DNA of 56,684 bases, from positions 1-56,684 of IMG/VR virus record IMGVR_UViG_3300026518_000013. One strand, 5' to 3'. How positions within the stretch are numbered: the stretch's first letter is position 1; the number at the start of each line of letters is the position of its first letter. The DNA comes from a virus. The notes beneath the pieces are model-generated. The model worked only from the letters and a program-made list of their open reading frames with translations. It had not been told where the DNA came from and ran no database searches. A program made the position numbers and the translations under genes. Below are positions 50,391-56,684 of the stretch, in pieces.

Positions 50391-50621
50391 TTATAATTCA
50401 TTAACTATTTTTACTAAGTCTACTTTATGTAATGTATAATTTTTTGGAAGTTGTACAACTTCCTGATTAGCCAATTTAATAGCTTTAAATTCATTATCTG
50501 AATAATTACCTAAAAACATATAAATTGTATCACTATAAAGAGTGTGTTTTGCATCAATATAAAACAGGTCTTTTAATTTTAAAGTTTCCCAATTTTTGAA
50601 GTTTGATTTTTGTGCTTTCAT
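50391..50621 (-). CDS. MKAQ-family early protein, 76 aa
   Basis: Related to the C-terminal half of the 156-aa protein at 53199: WETLKLKDLFYID.../IYMFLGNYSDNEFKAIKL.../LPKNYTLHKVDLVKI aligns with WNKLKPGDLFYVE.../TYMFLGDRSPAYFKAIDI.../LAKNFSIYKIDYIQL. Both begin MKAQ. First gene after promoter A2. Looks like a small beta domain; function unknown. Confidence 0.75.
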   Translation of the reverse strand: MKAQKSNFKNWETLKLKDLFYIDAKHTLYSDTIYMFLGNYSDNEFKAIKLANQEVVQLPKNYTLHKVDLVKIVNEL

Positions 50622-50651
50622 GACTTTTTGTTTTTTGGTTAATTACTAATG

Positions 50652-50683
50652 CAAATATACTATCATTTTTATATAAAAAGCAA
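50652..50683 (-). promoter_or_regulatory. Early promoter A2
   Basis: TTG (50683-50681), 21 bases, TATATTTG (50659-50652) on the minus strand. Its -7 element and leader share about 50 identical bases with promoter A1. It should transcribe the sigma-like, primase, initiator, loader and helicase genes. Confidence 0.85.
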
Positions 50684-50716
50684 GTCATTTGGTTAAAAAT
50701 TTAGTTAAAAAGTAAA

Positions 50717-50735
50717 ATTTATAATAATTCTAAAT
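50717..50735. promoter_or_regulatory. Operator-like dyad of promoter A2
   Basis: ATTTATAATAATTCTAAAT, beginning 34 bases beyond the -33 TTG. Same motif as at the other early promoters, with a spacing 21 bases longer than in the B pair. Confidence 0.55.
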
Positions 50736-50739
50736 AACA

Positions 50740-52368
50740 TCAACTAATTAACTTATCAACCAACAAATTGAACAAATTATTTTCATCAATACCTTTGCCA
50801 TCCACCACACTATTTATAACTTTCTTTTTTTCAGCTAACAATTGGGCAAGTGTTTGATCAATGGTTCCTTTTGCTAATAAATAATGTATCATTACCGGAT
50901 TTTTCTGACCAATACGATGACATCTATTCTCAGCCTGCTCCAATTCACCTGGTGTCCAAGGTAATTCTACAAAAGCAATATTTGAAGCTGCAGTTAAAGT
51001 AATTCCCACACCAGCCGCTTGTATATTTCCAATGAATAATTTAATACCAGGTTCATTTTGAAAAATATCTACCAAATCTTGTTTTTTACGACTATTAATA
51101 TTTCCATTTACTTTAACACTAATATTAGAAAATTTTTTATTTATAGTATTTAGTAATTCCTGATGAATGCCAAATACTACTAATTTTTGATCTGAATCTT
51201 CTAAAAAATTAGAAATCCAATTAATAACATTTTTTTGTTTACCTTTTGCTGCCAAAGACCGTAAGTAAGTTATTTTAACTAATGTTTCAGCATTAACAGC
51301 TTTTTGTGCAGCTTTTTGACTTTTAGTATGTTTCAACCAATTAACTAAATCATATTCTGCAGTTTTATATTCTTGAAAATTATCTATTTCTAAAGGAATA
51401 TAATTCCAATTTTTTTCAGGCAATTGTTTTAATACTTGCTGTTTAGTATGTCGTATCATTAAAATACCATTGATCATTTGATGTAATTCTTTTGTATGAG
51501 AAGCCCCAGAAAAATCCCAACCATAACCATTATGTTTTGCATTACAATAACGCATTGCATATTGAAATCGATTTGGAAATAGATTCGGTTTTAAAATTTT
51601 CAATAAATTATAAAATTCGATAGGACGAGAAGTGATAGGGGTACCAGTCAACGCAATAAAATGAGAAGTATTTTTAGCAAGTATTTTTATTGCTTTAGTT
51701 CGTTTAGTATTATTATTTTTATAATAATGTGCTTCATCAGTAATTATAATTTGAAAATTTTTTTGTTTTAAAATTGATACCCAATCAAATAAAATATCAT
51801 AATTTATAATATAATAATCTGCTTTAGGTAATAAACCAGGGGTCCTGCTCGATATTATATATGTTTCCTTTTTTATTGGGAACCATTTATTAATTTCATT
51901 TTCCCAATTATATTTTACAACAGCCGGACATATTATGAGAACCGGCATCAATTCCGGATGCATATATGACCAAGCGAGTGCCTGAATAGTTTTTCCCAAT
52001 CCCATTTCATCAGCAATTAAAGCCCGTCCTTTTCTTTTTTCTAAAAAAAGAATTCCACTTTTTTGATAAGGATATAATTCAAAATTAAATTTTGGAATTT
52101 GAGCAAAACTATATTTTTTAATTTCTTTTTTATTTTTTAAATACCAATTATTTAAATCAATTGAAAAATTAAAACCTAATTCTTTTAAAACCATTAAATT
52201 TTCAATATTTAAAGGGGCTTCCCAATTTTTAGTTAAAGAATTAAAACTACGTCCCTTAATTTCAGCTTTTATAAATGCAATTATTTGATAATCAAAAGAA
52301 AATTTAATTTCAATTAAATTTTTTTCTTTATTATAACTAACAAATTTACCAGAATATGTAATACTCAT
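50740..52368 (-). CDS. SNF2-family helicase, SMARCAL1-like, 542 aa
   Basis: Short N-terminal HARP-like part (FSFDYQIIAFIKAEIKGRSFNSLTKNWEAPL), then SF2 motifs: ADEMGLGKTIQALAW (I), IITDEAH (II), ALTGTPI (III), and C-terminal FIGNIQAAGVGITLTAAS and QAENRCHRIGQ (VI). SMARCAL1-like enzymes anneal or regress forks. In this phage it may promote fork remodelling or help recombination-dependent replication. Overlaps the preceding gene by four bases. Confidence 0.9.
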   Translation of the reverse strand: MSITYSGKFVSYNKEKNLIEIKFSFDYQIIAFIKAEIKGRSFNSLTKNWEAPLNIENLMVLKELGFNFSIDLNNWYLKNKKEIKKYSFAQIPKFNFELYPYQKSGILFLEKRKGRALIADEMGLGKTIQALAWSYMHPELMPVLIICPAVVKYNWENEINKWFPIKKETYIISSRTPGLLPKADYYIINYDILFDWVSILKQKNFQIIITDEAHYYKNNNTKRTKAIKILAKNTSHFIALTGTPITSRPIEFYNLLKILKPNLFPNRFQYAMRYCNAKHNGYGWDFSGASHTKELHQMINGILMIRHTKQQVLKQLPEKNWNYIPLEIDNFQEYKTAEYDLVNWLKHTKSQKAAQKAVNAETLVKITYLRSLAAKGKQKNVINWISNFLEDSDQKLVVFGIHQELLNTINKKFSNISVKVNGNINSRKKQDLVDIFQNEPGIKLFIGNIQAAGVGITLTAASNIAFVELPWTPGELEQAENRCHRIGQKNPVMIHYLLAKGTIDQTLAQLLAEKKKVINSVVDGKGIDENNLFNLLVDKLIS

Positions 52369-52664
52369 TTTAATTGATTATTTAAATAATATTTTTTTAT
52401 TTGTTTTTCAAAATTTTTTCTTTTTCGATATACTTGTTGAGGATGATAAAGTAAAATATGTCTACCATGCCATTTTTGTATTGCATTTTTAGAAATCATT
52501 GCGTAATTTGCAATATAATAACGACATATTTGTTGAACTTGTTTCAATTTTTGTTGACATTGCAAAAATTTAATATGTTCCTGCCTATACTTATAATTTT
52601 GTTGTATAGCGGCAGCAAAAACAATGAATATAATTAACCAAACTGTAATACTAATTTTTTTCAT
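52365..52664 (-). CDS. Membrane-anchored basic protein, 99 aa
   Basis: N-terminal hydrophobic anchor ISITVWLIIFIVFAAAI (about 4-20), then a strongly basic, Gln/Tyr-rich tail (QQKLKQVQQICRYYIANYAMISKNA). Overlaps its neighbours by four bases on each side, so translationally coupled. Function unknown. Confidence 0.68.
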   Translation of the reverse strand: MKKISITVWLIIFIVFAAAIQQNYKYRQEHIKFLQCQQKLKQVQQICRYYIANYAMISKNAIQKWHGRHILLYHPQQVYRKRKNFEKQIKKYYLNNQLK

Positions 52665-52936
52665 AGAGCGTAATATTTGAAACCATTCTTAAAAATAGTT
52701 TTATGTTTTATCTTCAATAACGCATAAAATTGTTCTGCATTAGCCCTTGCCATTGCAGTTGAATAGTCACCACTAAGAACAGCTTTCCAAAACCAACTAT
52801 TTGTTTCAATGTATTGATTTTTGGCAAGTTTTCTTAAAAACATTTTTGCGGTATAACTTGATTTTTTAGTCTTTACTAAAACATGTAACATTTGATGTTT
52901 TAATTTTTGTTTGTTAGCAGGTTTTGTACGTATCAT
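52661..52936 (-). CDS. Basic hypothetical protein, 91 aa
   Basis: Helical and basic: KQKLKHQMLHVLVKTKKSSYTAKMFLRKLAKN, then AMARANAEQFYALLKIKH. No known family. Overlaps both neighbours by four bases. Confidence 0.65.
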   Translation of the reverse strand: MIRTKPANKQKLKHQMLHVLVKTKKSSYTAKMFLRKLAKNQYIETNSWFWKAVLSGDYSTAMARANAEQFYALLKIKHKTIFKNGFKYYAL

Positions 52937-53190
52937 AATTCAATAATAACTTTTACATTTTTATAAATAAAACCATTTTTTATCAAAAAAATCTGCGTTG
53001 GAAATTCCCTTTTTAATTGTATATAAGTTTTACGCAATATTTTACGCGTAATATGTAAAGAAGGAAAATATACTTTATATGTATCCGCTATTTTTTCAAA
53101 CATACCAAAAATGTCAACCCGGAGTACAATATCAAATTGTACTTCCGGATTTATTTTTGCATTATTTAATATAATTATATTTGTTCTCAT
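52933..53190 (-). CDS. Hypothetical protein, 85 aa
   Basis: Beta-rich start (NIIILNNAKINPEVQFDIVLRVDIFGMFEKIAD) followed by HITRKILRKTYIQLKREFP. Not recognised. Coupled to the 91-aa gene. Confidence 0.65.
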   Translation of the reverse strand: MRTNIIILNNAKINPEVQFDIVLRVDIFGMFEKIADTYKVYFPSLHITRKILRKTYIQLKREFPTQIFLIKNGFIYKNVKVIIEL

Positions 53191-53198
53191 TTTTATTT

Positions 53199-53669
53199 TT
53201 ATTTTGTTCGCATTAAAGTAGTTATACCAAATTTACGTCTTAATTGAATATAATCAATTTTATAAATAGAAAAATTCTTTGCTAAACCAATAGCACTCTG
53301 AGTATTAATATCAATTGCTTTAAAATAAGCCGGCGACCGATCCCCTAAAAACATATAAGTACTTTTGAAATTCTCTACATAAAACAAATCACCTGGTTTT
53401 AATTTATTCCATTCAATAGACTTTTTATTAAAATTTTCATCAAATCCAACAATTGCCACAATATATGGTTTTGAATTAATAGGATTACGATAAACAGGAA
53501 CCCGAATTGAATCTCCATTTTCCCGAATCGCTATAAAACGGGAACGATTCATTTTAACAAAAGTAACAATTTCACCATCAATTAATTTAACGCAAGTACC
53601 AGTTTTAATGTCCTTAAATTGAACTTTACCTTGTATCCCTACTGGTAATAAATAAGTTTGTGCTTTCAT
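53199..53669 (-). CDS. MKAQ-family early protein, two-part, 156 aa
   Basis: C-terminal half (about 88-150) is a paralogue of the 76-aa protein at 50391. The N-terminal half (VQFKDIKTGTCVKLIDGEIVTFVKM, RENGDSIRVPVYRN) reads like another copy of a similar small beta domain. No enzymatic motif. Part of the early cluster behind promoter B2. Confidence 0.72.
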   Translation of the reverse strand: MKAQTYLLPVGIQGKVQFKDIKTGTCVKLIDGEIVTFVKMNRSRFIAIRENGDSIRVPVYRNPINSKPYIVAIVGFDENFNKKSIEWNKLKPGDLFYVENFKSTYMFLGDRSPAYFKAIDINTQSAIGLAKNFSIYKIDYIQLRRKFGITTLMRTK

Positions 53670-53685
53670 GATTTTAAATTTTTAT

Positions 53686-54009
53686 TTATTTTCTCATTGT
53701 TATAAATTCCTGAATGCTATATTTTTTGTAATTTTTGAAGGGGTACATTTCTTTTTGGAATTCTCTATAATATTTTGATTTTTCCGTAGCACCAGCCCAA
53801 GTTGGCAAGGAATAAATATATTGGAATTGATTAAGACCACTATCATAAAAATAATAATGATAAATATTACCCCAATTTCCACCAGGAGCAGACTTAATTA
53901 CAACTGCAGATGGATAAACCCATCCGTTTTTAACATTTTCAACAACCCGGTCCATATAAGAACCTGTGTTTGCAATTTTGCGATTTTCTTTTTTAATTTG
54001 TGATTTCAT
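53686..54009 (-). CDS. Hypothetical early protein, 107 aa
   Basis: Basic start (MKSQIKKENRKIANTGSYMDRVVENVKNGW), aromatic middle (NWGNIYHYYFYDSGLNQFQYIYS), basic end. No family recognised. The ATG has the AAAGTCATGAAA context of this gene set. Confidence 0.65.
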   Translation of the reverse strand: MKSQIKKENRKIANTGSYMDRVVENVKNGWVYPSAVVIKSAPGGNWGNIYHYYFYDSGLNQFQYIYSLPTWAGATEKSKYYREFQKEMYPFKNYKKYSIQEFITMRK

Positions 54010-54017
54010 GACTTTTT

Positions 54018-54308
54018 TTATTTATGGTAAATCTTTTTGATTGCTTGCTTAAACATAACATTGAGTGATTCTGCATAAGTCTTACGTTGACTTTCAGGAC
54101 TAACATAACTTAAACTTTTAAGCCAGTTAGAAACTGGTAAATCGGCAGGAAATAAAATAACTTCCAATCCATTATCGGTAAATAAATATACTTTAGAAGG
54201 ATTGAGACCGTTACGTAATCCGGTCACAATCTTAAATTTTTTACCATTAAACTCAACGATTTCCCGGAGCTCTTTTCCATTCCATTGTTTTTCTAATAAT
54301 GTTTTCAT
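54018..54308 (-). CDS. Hypothetical early protein, 96 aa
   Basis: First gene after promoter B2. Contains LREIVEFNGKKFKIVTGLRNGLNPSKVYLFTDNGLEVILF, small beta-rich, then a helical end (SQRKTYAESLNVMFKQAIKK). Leader nearly identical to the 82-aa gene at 27647, although the proteins are unrelated beyond the first residues. Function unknown. Confidence 0.7.
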   Translation of the reverse strand: MKTLLEKQWNGKELREIVEFNGKKFKIVTGLRNGLNPSKVYLFTDNGLEVILFPADLPVSNWLKSLSYVSPESQRKTYAESLNVMFKQAIKKIYHK

Positions 54309-54333
54309 GACTTTTTATTTTTAAATTCTAATG

Positions 54334-54364
54334 CAAATATACTATGATATTTTACAAAAAGCAA
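54334..54364 (-). promoter_or_regulatory. Early promoter B2
   Basis: TTG (54364-54362), 20 bases, TATATTTG (54341-54334) on the minus strand. Near-duplicate of promoter B1 over about 90 bases. The rest of the 214-base gap (54396-54522) is AT-rich; I see only a possible 18-codon hydrophobic frame. Confidence 0.86.
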
Positions 54365-54376
54365 GTATTTTTTAAA

Positions 54377-54395
54377 ATTTAGAATGATTCTAAAT
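54377..54395. promoter_or_regulatory. Perfect operator-like dyad of promoter B2
   Basis: ATTTAGAATGATTCTAAAT, a perfect 9+1+9 dyad, beginning 13 bases beyond the -33 TTG. The best copy of the four early-promoter dyads. Confidence 0.65.
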
Positions 54396-54522
54396 AAAAT
54401 AAATAACATAAAAAAATGACAAACTTAAAATAAAACGATTTGCCATATTGATACCTTATTTTAATATAAAATATTAACCCTAATAAAAAATTTTAATACA
54501 ACGCCTAAAAATTAGTTTACAT

Positions 54523-55200
54523 TTAATTTTTAAATATATTTACTTGCGTAGCCTTAATCAAACTTTTAGGATTATTTGATTTTATATGAACTTGTATTTT
54601 CCAACGTGGAACAAACCATCTTGCAAGGAAAAATCTTTTTTTTCCTTTTTTAGTTTTCATATCCCTTTTTTTGATAGTCCATACATATACTTTTTCTTTA
54701 TACAAGTAATTCCAATGTATACTATCATTCATTAACCAAGTAGCATGAAAAAACAAATAACCATCACTAACTTTGAATGAATGTTTACGTAATGAATCAA
54801 TTATTGTGTCATGAATAACTGACACCCCTGAATTGTTACTTGAAATATTAGCAGAAATAAATTTTTTAAGATGTCTTATTTTTATTCTGGATGCCTGTAT
54901 TTCTTTCAAATACTTATGCAAAATAGTATTTTTGTTCTCTAATTGTTGTTTAAACTGACGAGTCGTAAATTGTAATTGTTTTATAATATATTGTTTTCTC
55001 CCAAGCAAATCTAAACTACTATCTACTTTACTTTGTGTTGTTTGAAAATTTGCCTTCCATTGTTTTGCTTGTTTTCTTTGATGAACATATAAAACATGAT
55101 TAGTATAACCATAACCAACGAGAATAATAAAAACTAAAATGATCCAAGTCCATTTGTTTTTGAAAATTTTCAGTAACCATTCAAATAAGAAACCATACAT
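54523..55200 (-). CDS. Membrane-anchored coiled-coil protein, spanin-like, 225 aa
   Basis: N-terminal transmembrane segment WTWIILVFIILVGYGYTNHVL (about 18-38), then a periplasmic coiled coil (FQTTQSKVDSSLDLL to KYLKEIQASRIKIRHLKKF, about 50-115) and a basic C-terminal part. Architecture and place after the DUF5675 gene fit an inner-membrane spanin. There is no lipoprotein partner, so the role is inferred. Confidence 0.62.
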   Translation of the reverse strand: MYGFLFEWLLKIFKNKWTWIILVFIILVGYGYTNHVLYVHQRKQAKQWKANFQTTQSKVDSSLDLLGRKQYIIKQLQFTTRQFKQQLENKNTILHKYLKEIQASRIKIRHLKKFISANISSNNSGVSVIHDTIIDSLRKHSFKVSDGYLFFHATWLMNDSIHWNYLYKEKVYVWTIKKRDMKTKKGKKRFFLARWFVPRWKIQVHIKSNNPKSLIKATQVNIFKN

Positions 55201-55204
55201 TTTT

Positions 55205-55645
55205 TTAAATTTTTGTTTTTATATTTTTTGAATTAAGTATATGAATAACACCCTTCCCTGGTAAAACAGACATTAATTCATCAAAAGCACGTTTACTCTT
55301 AGTAACATCAATTAATCCATTATGATTAATATCAGCCATTCCAATCCCAATAGCAATACAACCAAGTAATTCTTGTACATAATTTGCAACATGTATTTCT
55401 ATACCTTCCCTACCAGGAACATTTTCAAGTAAAACAACTTCATAACCATGATCAGGTGATAGATATTTATGCCAATGATATGTACCTGTTGGAATACAAC
55501 TTATATTATTTTTGTTTCCTTTCCATGGTAATTCTAACGAATCATATATATAACTACGCAAACCATTGAAAAAAGATAATTTTCCAAGTGTTTCTTTGTT
55601 AGTTCCTATTAATCGGTATATAAATATTTCATTGTAATTATTCAT
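55205..55645 (-). CDS. DUF5675-family protein, candidate lysis enzyme, 146 aa
   Basis: DUF5675 pattern: DSLELPWKGNKNNISCIPTGTYHWHKYLS, then NVPGREGIEIHVANYVQELLGCIAIG. The arrangement of Ser/His/Cys (IPTGTYHW, IEIHVAN, LLGCIAIG) is reminiscent of L,D-transpeptidase-type folds. Family members are common in the lysis regions of Bacteroidota phages. It is the only candidate peptidoglycan enzyme I find in the window. Activity unproven. Confidence 0.78.
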   Translation of the reverse strand: MNNYNEIFIYRLIGTNKETLGKLSFFNGLRSYIYDSLELPWKGNKNNISCIPTGTYHWHKYLSPDHGYEVVLLENVPGREGIEIHVANYVQELLGCIAIGIGMADINHNGLIDVTKSKRAFDELMSVLPGKGVIHILNSKNIKTKI

Positions 55646-55657
55646 TATTTTTGATTT

Positions 55658-56002
55658 TTAGTATATTCCAATTACTTTTTTGATTTTCTGTAAATCAATA
55701 GAATCTTTTTTACTTCTAATTGTATTAGGATGAATTTCAGCTTGATAAATTCTATCAATTTTTTTATCAGACTGTTTAGTTTTTTTCAGTATTTGTTGAA
55801 CTGTATTATAAGTTTGCACCCTGAAATCATACGACCTTTCAGCATAATAATTAATAGAAAGTAATACTTTCAAAGTCACAACAAATACAGCTATTAGAAT
55901 AGTCAGGAGAACTTTATTGACCAATCCTATATTTTTCATTTGCTTTTTCATTTGTTCATGTTCAAGTTTATTTGTTTTTCTTAATTCTTCAATCTCACTC
56001 AT
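55658..56002 (-). CDS. Single-pass membrane protein in lysis block, 114 aa
   Basis: Cytoplasmic-type charged start (SEIEELRKTNKLEHEQMKKQ), one hydrophobic helix VNKVLLTILIAVFVVTLKVLL (about 28-48), then a basic helical outside part. AAAGGAGG precedes the ATG, the strong late-gene signal. Could be a holin accessory or a spanin component. Confidence 0.68.
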   Translation of the reverse strand: MSEIEELRKTNKLEHEQMKKQMKNIGLVNKVLLTILIAVFVVTLKVLLSINYYAERSYDFRVQTYNTVQQILKKTKQSDKKIDRIYQAEIHPNTIRSKKDSIDLQKIKKVIGIY

Positions 56003-56016
56003 TTCTACCTCCTTTC

Positions 56017-56259
56017 CTATTCAAGTTGTTTTTGTTTAATTTTTCCAAAAACAGCTACCCCATACATAGTTGATAATGAAGTAATGAAAGCAGCGGCACC
56101 CAACCAATCAGGATGCCGTCCCAATATTACCATATATACTGATAATGCCATGATTATAAACATAGAAAACAAAATCATCAAAATAATAGAAATCATTCCA
56201 AAACGAATTGAACTTTCTTTTGTATCTAAACGAATAAGTTTACTAATGTATTGAAACAT
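56017..56259 (-). CDS. Holin-like protein, 80 aa
   Basis: Two transmembrane segments, FGMISIILMILFSMFIIMALSVYMVI (about 20-45) and WLGAAAFITSLSTMYGVAVFG (about 52-72), with a charged KQKQLE end. Size and HPDWLGAAAF motif fit small phage holins. Next to the other lysis-type genes. Confidence 0.68.
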   Translation of the reverse strand: MFQYISKLIRLDTKESSIRFGMISIILMILFSMFIIMALSVYMVILGRHPDWLGAAAFITSLSTMYGVAVFGKIKQKQLE

Positions 56260-56265
56260 AATTCT

Positions 56266-56625
56266 CTATTTTACAAAAATTTTCAATAAAACATAATAAG
56301 GATAACTTGACTTTATATCTTCAATTTCTTTCCATGAAATAGAACTTATTATAACTTTTTCTTTTTTATTTTGAAATTCTTCTAACTCCTTTTTTAACTC
56401 ATCAGAAAGATCTGAAGGCAAAATATACTGTCCATTTTTTTCTGTACCATGTTTTTCATAAAATTCTCTTTGGAATTTTTGAAACATTTCTACTTTAGGT
56501 TTAATTTTTTGAATATCTTTGTAAATATCCCCCTTTTTTTTCAACTTAAAATTTTCATGCAATAATTGTGATAAATCATTTTCTAATACAGGAAAATATT
56601 TAAGTTCTAATTCAGCTTTTAACAT
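56266..56625 (-). CDS. Helical hypothetical protein, 119 aa, start inside terminal repeat
   Basis: Charged, helical: ENDLSQLLHENFKLKKKGDIYKDIQKIKPKVEMFQKFQREFY, then PSDLSDELKKELEEFQNKK. No recognised domain, no membrane segment. The first 26 codons lie in the terminal repeat. In the circular map it follows the 90-aa gene across the poly-C tract. Ends in the region of the holin-like gene. Confidence 0.7.
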   Translation of the reverse strand: MLKAELELKYFPVLENDLSQLLHENFKLKKKGDIYKDIQKIKPKVEMFQKFQREFYEKHGTEKNGQYILPSDLSDELKKELEEFQNKKEKVIISSISWKEIEDIKSSYPYYVLLKIFVK

Positions 56626-56684
56626 CTTTTCAAAATTAAAAATTATAAGTTTGGTTAACTTAATCCCCCCCCCCCTTCAAAAAA
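56548..56684. repeat. Right copy of the terminal redundancy
   Basis: Same sequence as 1-135 apart from two extra C in the C run (11 instead of 9). Contains the start region of the 119-aa gene and its upstream spacer. Confidence 0.95.

Noticed and set aside
54420-54480. An 18-codon hydrophobic frame (MANRFILSLSFFYVIYFI) in the gap before promoter B2
   Set aside because: Too short and in AT-rich DNA, where hydrophobic codons arise by chance. The weak AAGG before it is not enough.
1-56684. CRISPR array, insertion sequence or integrase/att site
   Set aside because: I saw no regularly spaced repeats, no transposase and no integrase or excisionase motif on either strand.

Overview
The window looks like one complete tailed-phage genome opened at an arbitrary point: bases 1-135 reappear as 56548-56684, differing only in the length of a C run (9 against 11), and one gene is cut by the ends. 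This suggests a circular map of about 56.5 kb, from a circularly permuted genome or one with short terminal repeats. Every gene I accept is on the minus strand, so transcription runs from high to low coordinates. The DNA is visibly AT-rich. The host is probably a member of the Bacteroidota, because four near-identical intergenic promoters match the TTG-N20/21-TAnnTTTG pattern of that phylum and a fifth related one precedes the terminase genes. A full-length tape measure, tail tube and tail terminator point to a siphovirus. I see no integrase or recognisable repressor, so a lytic lifestyle is most likely.

Reading along the transcripts, 24.5-0.1 kb is the late region. It holds small and large terminase, portal, a MuF head protein fused to an ADP-ribosyltransferase-like domain, and a protease/scaffold gene with two internal ribosome-binding sites. 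Decoration protein, major capsid and a hairpin terminator follow. Then come a DUF115-like protein, a GT2 glycosyltransferase and a sulfotransferase, the head-tail connectors, the tail tube with a second copy of the same terminator, and tail chaperones joined by a -1 frameshift site. Tape measure, tail tip, tail fibre with an S74 chaperone and a small appendage protein end this part. Across the circular junction (56.6-54.5 kb) lies a lysis-like block: holin-like proteins, a DUF5675 protein and a spanin-like membrane protein.

The region 54.3-25 kb is early/replicative. It starts with small unknown genes and a SMARCAL1-like SNF2 helicase, then a sigma-70 region 2 protein, primase, an initiator whose gene contains an iteron-like origin, a DnaC-like loader and a DnaB-like helicase. 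Next are QueD, QueE, QueC, FolE and a DpdA-like transglycosylase, which together predict 7-deazaguanine (probably preQ0) in the phage DNA. Sliding clamp, a UDG-like/3'-5' exonuclease fusion, DNA polymerase A, clamp loader, gp32-like SSB, RecA/UvsX, a RuvC-like resolvase and a split SbcC/Rad50 with its SbcD/Mre11 partner follow. A run of small orphan genes (28.7-24.7 kb) closes the region.

The phage therefore brings most of its own replisome, a recombination set and a DNA-modification pathway. The four early promoters form two near-duplicate pairs, each with an upstream dyad, and look like a co-regulated set. Structural genes often carry strong Shine-Dalgarno sites (AAAGGAG), while replication genes mostly lack them.
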